NCBI GenBank assembly: GCA_020002185.1
Contig: CM034537.1
Span: 5,646,465 to 5,710,464, forward strand
Direction: 5' to 3'
Length of the DNA: 64,000 nucleotides
Source of the DNA: Paraescarpia echinospica
Lineage: Eukaryota > Annelida > Polychaeta > Sabellida > Siboglinidae
Under the pieces are notes generated by a model, which worked only from the letters and a program-made list of their open reading frames with translations, had not been told where the DNA came from and ran no database searches. The translations under genes and the position numbers were made by a program. Shown in pieces: positions 10,210-22,876 of the stretch (position 1 is its first letter; each line of letters starts with the position of its first letter).

Positions 10210-10241
10210 CCACGAAGCTCCTGAAGTACCGTATCAATCAA
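8908..10241 (-). pseudogene. Decayed unnamed invertebrate gene (duplication copy 2, with 5' part)
   Basis: This copy repeats the fragments of 7044-8337 and extends further upstream on the minus strand. The DKFVVMLGCMHIE motif lies near 9960. A separate open stretch of 72 codons at 10241-10023 contains SGHVVLVLDVVGRSIKY. I cannot place that stretch in the family. It is out of frame with the downstream part and may belong to a neighbouring sequence. No start codon context or promoter is evident. Confidence 0.45.
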
Positions 10242-10379
10242 TGCTACTTCATTTTTAGGCCCGGTTCACGTTGTTTGCTTAAAAGTACACCATGATACAG
10301 ATAAATATGGAATATAAGTCACTTTCTCTCATATACTATCAGTTGTATTATTTATTTGTTTTGTTTGGAAGGAGCTTTG

Positions 10380-10900
10380 TGTTTCTTCTTCAATTTAATC
10401 TAGGATAGGCGATATTTAGTCCTAAATTTATTGGTTATGGGGAGAAATAGTGAAGGAAATTAACATTAGAATAACAAGATTTTATAGTTTTTCACAAATA
10501 ACATCAATATAGTTCTTATTACGCACAAATTACATAATCCAATAGCTGCTACTCCTCATTTCAAATCTGTAGATATATGTTGGTGTAGGATGAAAGGTTC
10601 ATAAATCATGGCCATTTTATGAACCTTTCATCAGGTGGCAACAATTAACAGGCAAAGCGAGTTATTTTCTGTACTTTCAATTCTTTATTGCTAGGCAGGG
10701 TTTCTTTTGCAATTTAGTCTAGGTTAGGCGATGTTTAGAGTTAAGTTGATTGGCTAAGGGTGGAAATAGTTTGGAAATTTATCGTGAAAGTGACATGATT
10801 TTATGTTTTTTTGCAAATAATGTCAATATGGCTGCCTCCATGCAAAAATTCTGTGAACATAAATGTTGCTACTCTAAATTTGAATCCACAGAGATATAAT
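10380..10900 (+). repeat. Diverged direct repeat; contains inner inverted repeat, right arm
   Basis: Two related blocks, about 10380-10510 and 10690-10830, share AATTTA(A/G)TCTAGG(A/T)TAGGCGAT, then GAAATAGT, then (A/C)AAGATTTTATA-type words, then CAAATAA..TCAATAT. The part at 10485-10680 is also the inverted partner of 4840-5056. These blocks sit just upstream of the decayed gene and before CT microsatellite 2. Conserved in units 2 and 4, absent from unit 3. Confidence 0.7.
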
Positions 10901-11028
10901 GATTGTTGTACACTCAGATCAAAAATATTATTTATGCTCCAACCTATCAGGCGGCACTGAAAATTATAATTTTACAACAACTTCAAATGACTGAGGGTCT
11001 GGTGATCCCAATATTGACCCCACTATTA

Positions 11029-11029
<1 letters not shown>

Positions 11030-11063
<34 letters not shown>

Positions 11064-11091
11064 GTCTCTCTGTCCCTCTGTCCCTCTGTCC

Positions 11092-11178
<87 letters not shown>

Positions 11179-11270
11179 TCCCTCTCTCACTCTCCCTCTC
11201 TCCCCCTCCCTCTCTGCCTCCCTCACTCCCTCTCTGCCCCCCCTCCCTCCCTCACTCCCTCTCATCCATC
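11030..11270. repeat. CT-rich microsatellite 2
   Basis: The order is TCTG tetranucleotides, CTGTCCCT words, a long pure (CT)n run, then CCCT and CTCACTCC words ending in CATCCATCC. It varies in length and internal order between units, and in unit 3 it is joined to microsatellite 1. All long open frames here (Ser-Leu or Arg-Glu repeats) are artefacts of the dinucleotide repeat. Confidence 0.95.
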
Positions 11271-11293
11271 CAGAAGAAGAAGACCATGCTAAC

Positions 11294-11751
11294 CAGAGGT
11301 ACAAGAAACAGCATATAACATGCTAATCCAACCAAAACTTGAGTATGCCTCTCCCATATGGAATCCACCCACTGCCACCCAAATTAAACACCTTGAAAGA
11401 GTACAACACTGCTACCAGATTTGTCAAAAATGATTATAGACGCCAAAAAACTCAGCAGACCTAATAGCCACCCTTGGATGGCCAACTCTTGAACGACGAT
11501 GCATTATCAAACAAGCAATGACATTTTCCAAAATATTAAATAACATAATCAACATGACAACCCCACCAGGTCTACTAATACAGTCAAAAAACAGTAGCCA
11601 CTACATCAATACAGCAGTGTTCTCTTTCTATCCCCGAGCAGTTCGTATCTGGAATATGATCCCACCACAAATTTCAAACAGCAATCATGAACCTCCTCCC
11701 TTTCACCACACCCAATCACCTAAAAAATATACAAACAAACAAATAGCGTGA
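11294..11751 (+). pseudogene. Non-LTR retrotransposon C-terminal relic
   Basis: Three + frames in succession give ETAYNMLIQPKLEYASPIWNP, then TRFVKNDYRR, then LIATLGWPTLERR, and finally FYPRAVRIWNMIPPQI in a 77-codon open end that stops at 11749-11751. This is the familiar C-terminal tail of LINE-type pol proteins: LEY.S.VW.P, VQ..A.RFV.NDY, LGW..LE.RR, FFPRT...WN.LP. Two frameshifts and stops break it, and nothing N-terminal is attached. It belongs to a different fragment and possibly a different family from the relic at 1440-1960. Confidence 0.82.
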
Positions 11752-11891
11752 ATATGTTTTAAAATAAAATTGACACATACCTTAAAAGGGCGGGATAGAC
11801 GTAGATAAAAAGTTTTGGACTCTTGATAAGCCAAAAGGCTTCCTTGTTCACATGCCATCTAGAGTTAATTTTCTGGATGGCAATCTTGTTT

Positions 11892-11935
11892 TTGTGGGTA
11901 GTTTAACAAGATTTATCTTGTTAAACTATCCACAA
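11892..11935. other. 44-nt near-perfect hairpin
   Basis: Two 21-base arms with one mismatch are separated by only TT. The core is GTTTAACAAGAT, TT, ATCTTGTTAAAC. It lies downstream of the retrotransposon relic and is identical in all four units. It could be a foldback remnant or an RNA hairpin if transcribed; no promoter is visible. Confidence 0.9.
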
Positions 11936-12206
11936 CACATGTGCACAAACAAGCACCACAAAACTCCTGCTGTTTGGGCTGTTTGGAGTAAATCACCTCA
12001 GACTACAATTACAGTATAATCTCGGAGATAAATAATACAAAGCTTTGTGTGGTAGTGATTACAAGTTTGAAAACTTCATTTGGATATGCTATTCTGGCAC
12101 TTTACATAAAATTATACATTCAAAAGCAGAAAAACCTACATATATATATATATATATATATCCCAAAAGCTCTTAGTGTATCCAATCCATAACAAAATTT
12201 AGTATA

Positions 12207-12420
12207 CCCTAAATTAAAATTCATGTTTTTGAGACACTAATGACATAATTTTAATCAACATTCAATCACTTTTGGGGACATTGGTCCACAAAATGTGCAC
12301 ATAGCCAGCACACATTGTTCTGCTAACAATAGGTGTCTCCAAGTTGACATGTTGTGATGCAATAGTCTGTTCCTTCAAAACAACCACATAACTGCTCCAT
12401 GCTTCAGGTGACCAGAGCTG
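12207..12420 (-). repeat. Outer inverted repeat, right arm
   Basis: Inverted partner of 3390-3612. An (AT)n tract at about 12140-12161 sits beside it, as in the left arm. On the minus strand the open frame 12552-12262 ends with VNLETPIVSRTMC and then ILWTNVPKSD and stop, matching the left arm's peptide. Right after it the 43-bp satellite begins. Confidence 0.75.
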
Positions 12421-12514
12421 AGAAACACGAGTTCTAGGTTTTTTTGTCTTCAAATTGTGTCTGTACTTCGGCAACAAATGCACAGCGTTATGATTAGAGC
12501 GGCCAAGTGGTGTA

Positions 12515-15500
12515 CAGAGTACAAACACATCCACAGTATCCTTGATCCTCAACTACACTTTCAACACATCCAGACTCCATGATCCTCAAACAGACTTGGT
12601 ACTAACACCCTTTAATATCCATAATCCTCAAACATAGACAATAGAAATATATATTTAATGTTCACAATACTAAACCACACAGAGTATCAATACATCAAAA
12701 GTGTCCTTGATCAACAACCACACAGCATGTCCAACACCAACACATCTGCAGTGTTTACAATACTAAACCACACAGTGTCAACACCCCCCCCCCCAGTTTC
12801 CATGTTCCGGAATCAAACAGTCTCAACATATACACAGCATCATTGATCATCAACCACAGAGTAACGAGACATCCACCCTGTCCATGATCTTCAATCACAC
12901 AGTATAAATACATCTGGAGTCTTCACAATAATACACAACACAGAGTACCAACACATACACAGTGTCCATGATCCTCAAACACAGTGACAAAACATCCACA
13001 GTGTACATGATCCTCAGTCAACAGTGTCCAACACATCCACAGTATCCATGATCATCAAGTACACAGAGTGTCCAATACATTTACACTGTCCATGATCTTC
13101 AAAGTACAGAATATCAATACATCTGCAGTTTTCACAATACTAAACCACGCAGAGTATCAACACCTCAATAGAGTCTATGATTTTCAACCACACAGAGTAT
13201 CAATACATCCACAGCATCCTTGACCATCAACTACAGAGTATGAACTCATCAACAATGTCCATGATCTTCAACCACACAAAGTATAAATAACTCCACAGTG
13301 TGCTAGTTCCTCAACCATACAATATCAAAACATCCAATCTCTGCGATCCTCAACCACCACATTCACAGTGTCCATGATCGTAAACACATCCTTAGAATCC
13401 AAGATCTTCAATGACGCAGAGTGTCAACAAATCCGCAGTATCCATGATCATCAGCTACACAGTGCCAAACACATACACAGTGTTTATAATCCTCAACCAT
13501 ACCGAGTATAAACATTTCCGCAGTGTCTTCGATCATCAACCACACAGTGTACATCACAACAGCAGTATCCTTCGTCATCAACAACAGTGTCCTTCAACTG
13601 AAGGGAGTATAAATACATCCACAATGTCCATGGTAATCAGTCACTCACGGTATGTACACACGCACAGAGTCCTTGAATATTAATTACACAGTGTCCAAAC
13701 ACACCCACAATGTCCATGGGTTTCAACCACACAGAGTACCTACACATACTCAGTGTCCTTGGTCATTAACCACGCAGAGTAGCTACACATCCACAGTGTC
13801 CCTGATCCTCAACCACACAGTGTTCAACACATCCACAATGTCCATGACCATCAACCACACAGTGTTCACATCACATACGCCATGTCATTCGCGATTACCC
13901 ACACTGAGTACCTACACATCGACAGTATCCTTGACCCTCAACCACACAGTTTACATCACATCTGCCGTGTCCTTGATCATCAACCATACAGAGAATCAAC
14001 AAATCCACAGTGTCCATAATCATCAACCACATAGAGTATAAACAAATCCACAGTGTGCTTTTTCCTCAACCATATAGTGTCAATACATCCAGTCACTATG
14101 ATCCTCAGACATTCATCCACACATCCACAATATCCATGGTCATCAACCACACAGAGTATATACATGTCCACAGGGCCTTTGGTCATTAACCACACAGTGT
14201 CCAAGATCATAAAGCACACAGGGTATCAACACATCCACCGTATCCTTGATCTTCAACCACACAGTGTACTACACTCTGCAATGACCTCGATCATCAATCA
14301 CACAATGTTCATCATATCCGCATTGTCCTTGGTCATCAAACAGACAGAGTTCCAATACATCCACAATGTCCTTGATCCTCAACTACACAGTGTCATCACT
14401 TCCAGTCTCCACGATCCTCAACCAGACAGAGTATTAACACATCCATAGTTTTCTTTATCTTCATCCACACAGTGTCCAAAACATAAGCAGTGTCCTTGGT
14501 TATCAATCACACAGTGCAGATAACATCTACTGTGTCCATGATCATCGACCTGACACACTATCAACACATCCACAGTTACCTTGATCCTCAATTACACAGC
14601 GTCAAGACACCCACTCTCCGTTATCCTCAATCAGACAGAGTATTAACTCATCCATAGTGTCTACGATCTTATACAACAGAGTGTCCATACAACCACAGCA
14701 TTCGCATCAACAACAGAGAAAGGACACATCAACACTGTCCATGATCATCAACCAATAAGAGTATCAATACATATGCAGGGTTCACAATACTTAACCACAC
14801 AGAGTAACAACACATCCATAAAGTCTATGATGTTCGACCAACCAGAGTATAAATATAAACACATCATCCTTGATCATCAAACACAGGGTATCAAGACATC
14901 AACTGTGTCCATCACCTTCAACGAAACGGAGTATGAATACATTTCTAGTGTTCACAATACTAAACCACACAGAGTATCAGCATATCCACAATGTCCATGA
15001 TCCTCAATCACACAGAGTATCAATACATCTACAGGGTTCACAATTCGAAATCACACAGAGTATCAACACAATCATAATGTCCATGATCCTCAACCACAGT
15101 GACAACACAACCAAAATGTACATGATCCTCAGTCAACAGTGTCAACACATCCACATTATCCATGAACATCAACCATACAGAGTGTCCAACACATTCACAC
15201 TGTCCATGATCTTCAAACACACAGAATATCAATACATCTGCAGTATTCACAATAGTAAACAACGCAGAGTATCAACACATCCATGGAGTTTATGATTTTC
15301 ATCCACACAGAGTATCAATACATCCACAGCATCCTTGATCATCAACTACAGAATATGAACTCTTCAACAGTGTCCATGATCTTCAACCACACAGAGTATA
15401 AACAACTCCACACTGTGCTTGTTCCTCAACCATACAATGTCAACACATATAATCTCTGCGAACCTCAACCAGCACATCCACATTGTCCATGATCATGAAA

Positions 15501-18500
15501 CGCACAGTGTAAACACCTCCTTAGAATCCAAAATCTTCAATGACACAGTGTCAACACAACCGCACTATCCATGTTCATCAAATGTGTCAACAAAACCAAT
15601 CTGCATGATCCTCAACCAGACAGGGTATTAACACATCCATAGTGTCCACGATAATCAACCACACGGAGTACCTACATAACCACAGTGTCCTTCGTGATTA
15701 ACCACAGTGAGTACCTACACATCGAAGTGTGCTTGACCCTCAACTACACAGTTTTCATCACATCTGCCGTGTCCTTCATCAAAAATCACGCAGAATATCA
15801 ATACATCCTTGATCCTCTATTCCACAGTTGCCAACACATCTGCAATGTTCTTGATGATCATTCGCACAGTATTCATAACATCTGTAGTGTTATTGATCAT
15901 TAACCAGATATTGTGCTATGCATCCACAGTATCCACGATCATCAACCAGTCAGCGTACCAACACATTCACAGTGTCACTGTTTCTCAACTACACAGTGTC
16001 AACACATCCAGTCTTCATAATCCTCAACGACACATAGTATCTACCAGTATATCCACAATGTCCACGATCATCAACCAGGCAGAGTATCAACACATAAACG
16101 TTGTCCTTGATAATCAACTACACAGTAATAACACACTCACAGTGTCCTTGATCCTCAATTACACAGTTTCAACAAATACAGTCTCCATGATCCTCAACCA
16201 GACTGGTTATTAATACATCCATAATATCCATAATCCTCAAACATAGAGAATAGAAATACATATGTTGTATTCACAATATTAAACCATACAGAGTATCAAT
16301 ACATCTACATCCACCCTGTCCATGATCTCCAATCACACAGAGTATAAATACATCTGGAGTTTTTACAATAATACACCACACCGAGTACCAACACGTACAC
16401 AGAGTCCATGATCCTCAACCACAGTGACAACACATCCATAGTGTACACGATCCTCAGTCAACAGTGTCCAACACATCAACAGTATCCATGATCATCAAGT
16501 ACACAGAGTGTACAACACATTTACGCTGTCCATGATCTTCAACCACGCAGAATATCAATACACCTGCAGTTTTCACAATACTAAACCATGCAGAGTATCA
16601 AACACCTCAATAGCGTCTATGATTTTCAACCACACAGAGTATCAATACATCCACAGCATCCTTGATCATCAACTTACAGTGTATGAACTCATCAACAATG
16701 TCCATGATCTTCAACCACACAAAGTATAAACAACTCCACAGTGTGCTTGTCCCTCAACCATACAATGTCAACACATCCAATCTCTGCGATCCTCAACCAC
16801 CACATCCACAATGTCAGAGTCTTTGAATATTAATTACACAGTGTCCAAACACATCCACAATGTCCATGGGTTTCAACCACACATAGTACCTACACATCCT
16901 CAGTGTCTTTGATCATTAACCACGCAGAGTACCTACACATCGACAGTATCCTTGACCCTCAACCACACAGTTTACATCACATCTGCCGTGTCCTTAATCA
17001 TCAACCACACGGAGAATCAACATATCCATAGTGTCTATAATCGTCAACCACATAGAGTATAAACAAATCCACAGTGTGCTTTTTCCTCAACCATATAGTG
17101 TCAATACATCCAGTCACTATGATCCTCAGACATTCATCCACACATCCACAATATCCATGGTCATGAACCACACAGAGTATATATATGTCCACAGCGCCTT
17201 TGGTCATTAACCACACAGTGTCATAGATTATGAAGCACACAGGGTATCAACACATCCACCGTATCCTTGATCTTCAACCATACAGTGTACTTCACTCCGC
17301 AATGACCATGATCATCAATCACACAATGTTCATCATATCCGCATTGTCCATGGTCATCAAACAGACAGAGTTCCAATACATCCACAATGTCCTTGATCCT
17401 CAACTACACAGTGTCACCACTTCCAGTCTCCACGATCCTCAACCAGACAAAGTATTAACACATCCATAGTTTTCTTCATCTTTAACCACACAGTGTCCAA
17501 AACATAAGCAGTGTCTTTGGTTATCAATTACACAGTGCAGATAACATCTGCTGTGTCCATGATCATCAACCTGACACACTATCCCAACATCCACAGTTAC
17601 CTTGATCCTCAATTACACAGCATCAAGACACCCACTCTCCGTTATCCTCAATCAGACAGAGTATTAACTCATCCATAGTGTCTACGATCTTATACAACAT
17701 AGTGTCCATACATCCACAGCATTCGCATCAACAACAGAGAATGGACACAGCAACACTGTCCATGATCGTCAACCAATAAGAGTATCAACACATATGCAGG
17801 GTTCACAATACTTAACCACACAGAGTAACAACACATCCATAAAGTCTATGATGTTCGACCAAACAGAGTATATATATAAACACATCATCCTTGATCATCA
17901 AACACAGGGTATCAAGACATCAACTGTGTCCATCACCTTCAACGAAACGGAGTATCAATACATCTGCTGTGTTCACAATACTAAACCACACAGAGTATCA
18001 ACACATTGCCAATGCCCATGATCCTCGATCACACAGAGTATCAATACATCTACAGGGTTCACAATTCGAAACCACACAAAGTGTCAACACAACCAAAATG
18101 TACATGATCCTCAGTCAACAGTGTCAACACATCCACATTATCCATGAACATCAACCACACAGTGTCCAACACATTCACACTGTCCATGATCTTCAAACAC
18201 ACAGAACATCAATACATCTATAGTATTCACAATAGTAAACCACGCGGAGTATCAACACATCCATGGAGTCTATGATTTTCAACCACACAGAGTATCAATA
18301 CATCCACAGCATCCTTGATCATCAACTACAGAATATGAACCCATCAACAGTGTCCATGATCTTCAACCACACAGAGTATAAACAACTCCACACTGTGCTT
18401 GTTCCTCAACTATACAATGTCAACACATACAATCTCTGCGAACCTCAACCAGCACATCCACAGTGTCCATGATCATGAACCACACAGTGTAAACACCTCC

Positions 18501-21201
18501 TTAGAATCCAAAATCTTCAATGACACAGTGTCAACACAACCGCACTCTCCATGTTCATCAACTGTGTCAACAAAACCAATCTGCATGATCCTCAACCAGA
18601 CAGGGTATTAACACATCCATAGTGTGACCACGATAATCAACCACACGGAGTACCTACATAACCACAGTGTCCTTCGTGATTAACCACAGTGAGTACCTAC
18701 ACATCGAAGTGTCCTTGACCCTCAACTACACAGTTTTCATCACATCCGCCGTGTCCTTGATCATCAATCACGCAGAATATCAATACATCCTTGATCCTCT
18801 ATTCCACAGTTGCCAACATATCTGCAATGTTCTTGATCATCAATCGCACAGTATTCATAACATCCGCAGTGTTATTGATCATCAACCAGATATTGTGCTA
18901 TGCATCCACATTATCCACGATCATCAACCAGTCAGCGTACCAACACATTCACAGTGTCACTGTTTCTCAACTACACAGTGTCAACACATCCAGTCTTCAT
19001 AATCCTTAACGACACATAGTATCTATCAGTATATCCACAATGTCCAAGATCATCAACCAGGCAGAGTATCAACACATCACAATATTAAACCATACAGAGT
19101 ATCAATACATCTACATCCACCCTGTCCATGATCTCCAATCACACAGAGTATAAATACATCTGAAGTTTTTACAATAATACACCACACAGAGTACCAACAC
19201 GTACACAGAGTCCATGATCCTCAACCACAGTGACAACACATCCATAGTGTACATGATCCTCAGTCAACAGTGTCCAACACATCCACAGTATCCATGATTA
19301 TCAAGTACACAGAGTGTTCAACACATTTACACTGTCCATGGTCTTTAACCACACAGAATATCAATACATCTGCAGTTTTCACAATACTAAACCACGCAGA
19401 GTATCAACACCTCAATAGAGTATGATTTTCAACCACACAGAGTATCAATACATCCACAGCATCCTTGATCATCAACTTACAGTGTATGAACTCATCAACA
19501 ATGTCCATGATCTTCAACCACACAAAGTATAAACAACTCCACAGTGTGCTTGTTCCTCAACCATACAATGTCAACACATCCAATCTCTGCGATCCTCAAC
19601 CACCACATCCACAATGTCAGAGTCCTTGAATATTAATTACACAGTGTCCAAACACACCCACAATGTCCATGGGTTTCAACCACACAGAGTACCTACACAT
19701 CCTCAGTGTCCTTGATCATTAACCACGCAGAGTATCTACACATCCACAGTGTCCCTGATCCTCAACCACACAGTGTTCAACACATCCACAATGTCCATGG
19801 CCATCAACCACACAATGTTCACATCACATACGCCGTGTCATTCGCGATTACCCAAACTGAGTACCTACACATCGACAGTATACTTGACCCTCAACCACAC
19901 AGTTTACATCACATCTGCCGTGTCCTTAATCATCAACCACACGGAGAATCAACATATCCATAGTGTCTATAATCGTCAACCACATAGAGTATAAACAAAT
20001 CCACAGTGTGCTTTTTCCTCAACCATATAGTGTCAATACATCCAGTCACTATGATCCTCAGACATTCATCCACACATCCACAATATCCATGGTCATGAAC
20101 CACACAGAGTATATACATGTCCACAGCGCCTTTGGTCATTAACCACACAGTGTCATAGATTATGAAGCACACAGGGTATCAACACATCCACCGTATCCTT
20201 GATCTTCAACCATACAGTGTACATCACTCCGCAATGACCTTGATCATCAATCACAATGTTCATCATATCCGCATTGTCCATGGTCATCAAACAGACAGAG
20301 TTCCAATACATCCACAATGTCCTTGATCCTCAACTACACAGTGTCACCACTTCCAGTCTCCACGATCCTCAACCAGACAGAGTATTAACACATCCATAGT
20401 TTTCTTCATCTTCAACCACACAGTGTCCAAAACATAAGCAGTGTCTTTGGTTATCAATTACACAGTGCAGATAACATCTGCTTTGTCCATGATCATCAAC
20501 CTGACACACTATCCCCACATCCACAGTTACCTTGATCCTCAATTACACAGCGTCAAGACACCCACTCTCTGTTATCCTCAATCAGACAGAGTATTAACTT
20601 ATCCATAGTGTCTACGATCTTATACAACAGAGTGTCCATACATCCACAGCATTCGCATCAACAACAGAGAATGGACACAGCAACACTGTCCATGATCGTC
20701 AACCAATAAGAGTATCAACACATATGCAGGGTTCACAATACTTAACCACACAGAGTAACAACACATCCATAAAGTCTATGATGTTCGACCAAACAGAGTA
20801 TATATATAAACACATCATCCTTGATCATCAAACACAGGGTATCAAGACATCAACTGTGTCCATCACCTTCAACGAAACGGAGTATCAATACATCTGCTGT
20901 GTTCACAATACTAAACCACACAGAGTATCAACACATTGCCAATGCCCATGATCCTCGATCACACAGAGTATCAATACATATACAGGGTTCACAATTCGAA
21001 ACCACACAAAGTGTCAACACAACCAAAATGTACATGATCCTCAGTCAACAGTGTCAACACATCCACATTATCCATGAACATCAACCACACAGTGTCCAAC
21101 ACATTCACACTGTCCATGATCTTCAAACACAGAACATCAATACATCTATAGTATTCACAATAGTAAACCACGCAGAGTATCAACACATCCATGGAGTCTA
21201 T
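12515..21201 (+). repeat. 43-bp satellite array, unit 1 (three higher-order repeats)
   Basis: About 8.7 kb of degenerate tandem monomers. Landmarks recur every 43 bp, for example CCACAG at 14005 and 14048. The monomer has two halves: one built on CACAGTGTCCATGATC, the other on CAACCACACAGAGTATC followed by AACACATC. Adjacent monomers are well diverged, but blocks of about 3 kb repeat closely: the marker ATATGCAGGGTTCACAATAC occurs at about 14771, 17792 and 20722. Because 43 is not a multiple of 3, and TGA lies inside the CCATGATC word, the reading frames of 60-156 codons are repeat products. The array ends sharply at GAGTCTAT, where retrotransposon sequence starts. Confidence 0.95.
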
Positions 21202-21520
21202 TCGCCCTCCTGAAGATGTCTATGTCTGCTTATGGATGAGTCGATGTGGAAATATGGTACCTGTTACCACAAGGTTGTTTAATCCATGAAGTCAATTAGT
21301 CTTTCTCTATTTTTTTCACCAATTCCATGGCTTCCCATTATGTCTTCATAGCCCTCATTGTCTTCTCCCAACTTTGGCATTTAGGTCCCCCATTACTTTT
21401 AGCATGTCATATTAATGTACATTGCCCACAACTGACTGCAACTGTTCGTAGAACTGGTCTTTCTCCTCGTCACTTGTTTCATTTATTGGTGCATGTTTGT
21501 ATGATTGATAGTTTCACAGG
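21202..21520 (-). pseudogene. Non-LTR retrotransposon endonuclease relic
   Basis: The minus strand reads NETSDEEKDQFYEQLQSV, VMGDLNAKVG, GSHGIGEKNRERLIDF and NNLVVTGTIFPHRLIHKQT, followed by SSGGRIDS. This is the order of an apurinic-type endonuclease domain of LINE elements: APTN...FY..L, GD.NA.VG, G..G.G..N..G..L, ..N..ITNT.F.H, W.S..G...QIDY. The relic is cut at the satellite boundary just before the expected QIDH box. Stops and frameshifts make it inactive. It lies opposite in orientation to the reverse-transcriptase relics. Confidence 0.82.
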
Positions 21521-21904
21521 CAGGGCAGTAAATAGACTCTTACAAACACTATCAATATGGGCATATATTACATTGCTCCAAGTGATGATCAGCACACATT
21601 TGTAACGATTTACACTCTGACGGTTCATATTGGTTAATTAGGTGACAACGTTTAGTTAGTTCAGCCAAAATATTCTAAAGTGTAGCATTGGTCTGGCAAC
21701 ATTCGGAAAAATTTTTAGTTGCATAGTGACTGCTCGTTGACTACATGTTGCTTTGAACTTAGCCATATTAAATGGGGGGTCTATGTCAATAATGTTTAAA
21801 TGGTACTGACATTACCCCAGCCATCATCCAGTGTCGCCCTAACCTGTTAACATTGCTCCAATTACCCACCAACACTGTCCTAACACTGTTACCTATTCTA
21901 TATT

Positions 21905-21985
21905 CCAAAGGGTGCGTGAACAAAAGCCCTTCCAGAAAAAAGCCCCTCGGGCATAAGCCCCTCCTGACATAAGCCCCTCAATTAT
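21905..21985 (+). repeat. Short AAGCCCCT repeats
   Basis: Four spaced copies of AAAAGCCC(T/C) or TAAGCCCCTC within 70 bp. Similar words in the opposite orientation (GGAGGGCTTTT and variants) occur at about 1335-1440 and in the heads of the next units. It is followed by AT-rich sequence to 22324 with no gene visible. Confidence 0.55.
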
Positions 21986-22324
21986 ATAATATATGTATAC
22001 ATTTATATATATTATGTATATATTCAAATGTAGGATAGTCACAGTAAAAAAAAAAAATTTAGAATTCTTTGTTTTTACAATATATATAAATTTAGGTGAA
22101 TAATTGCAAAATATTATACTTGTAGTGTACTCTTCGAATAAAATTATGCTGTAACTTTATTTCTTGTGACTTATTTTGTGGTAGATAATTATAAGTTTAC
22201 AACTTCATATTTACTCCTTTTCAAACAATATATATTTTATTATCTCATTATGTACAATTTCTTTCATATATTGTACGCATGACTTTATTTTGATTTATTA
22301 TTTGTTTAGGTTTGTTTTGTTCAA

Positions 22325-22385
22325 CTGCAGCTGTGAGCAAAGCAAATCTAGACAAATAAAAAATAAAAAAACATCACAGCTGCAG
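22325..22385. other. Inverted repeat with 12-bp perfect arms
   Basis: CTGCAGCTGTGA at 22325-22336 and its exact complement TCACAGCTGCAG at 22374-22385, separated by 37 AT-rich bases. Conserved in units 2 and 3. It could be a stem-loop or a remnant of a foldback end. Confidence 0.75.
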
Positions 22386-22791
22386 CATTACTTATGTCCC
22401 CCCGACGACCAAGTCAGTCAAGGGACTAAAATATGTTTTGTAATATGTTTGTTCCTGTGTCTTTATTTCCGCCCACCATGTGTCTGCTTAGTTTTCACCA
22501 TTCACCACCGAATGCATGGATAATACATTTTACATTAGTCCAGCAGTCAAACACCCTTTTGAAGGTGTACTGCGCATTAGGATTCACACAATGTGTTTTT
22601 TTGCATTTTTGTGATCTTCTAACCTTTTAGGTCAATAATCCGACTGATGTCACCCAGGCACCCTTGAGCGTTTTGGTATAAAACAAATTTATATGCAAAT
22701 TAGTTATTGCCATTAAAATGTATACCACTTTTCTACATATCTTGAATTGTAACATTGAAACAAAATGATGAGTACAAACGCATGTTTTCAG

Positions 22792-22876
22792 GATATCCGT
22801 ACAAACACCCTCATCACCCCATCACAGCTAGACCTGTTGTAGAACTGCCAAGTGGTGCAATACGCGTGACTCCAAG
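22792..22876 (+). other. Exon-like island C (85 nt, hypothetical)
   Basis: The segment follows CATGTTTTCAG and ends TCCAAG followed by GTAAAA, a normal acceptor and donor pair. One frame is open from end to end and ends VVELPSGAIRVTP; the other frames contain stops. Its composition is less AT-biased than its surroundings. It is kept unchanged in units 2 and 3, and the matching position in unit 4 is beyond the window. I cannot name a family. Confidence 0.3.

Noticed and set aside
13652..14041. Open frames of 60-156 codons rich in NHT, EYQ and HIHS across the satellite arrays, on both strands
   Set aside because: They repeat with the 43-bp monomer, shift frame each monomer and occur wherever the CCATGATC stop is mutated. 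They have no start context, splice pattern or domain, so they are products of the satellite.
12515..21201. CRISPR-like alternation of repeat and variable sequence
   Set aside because: Monomers are degenerate with no constant repeat and unique spacer pattern, there are no cas genes, and the context is eukaryotic.
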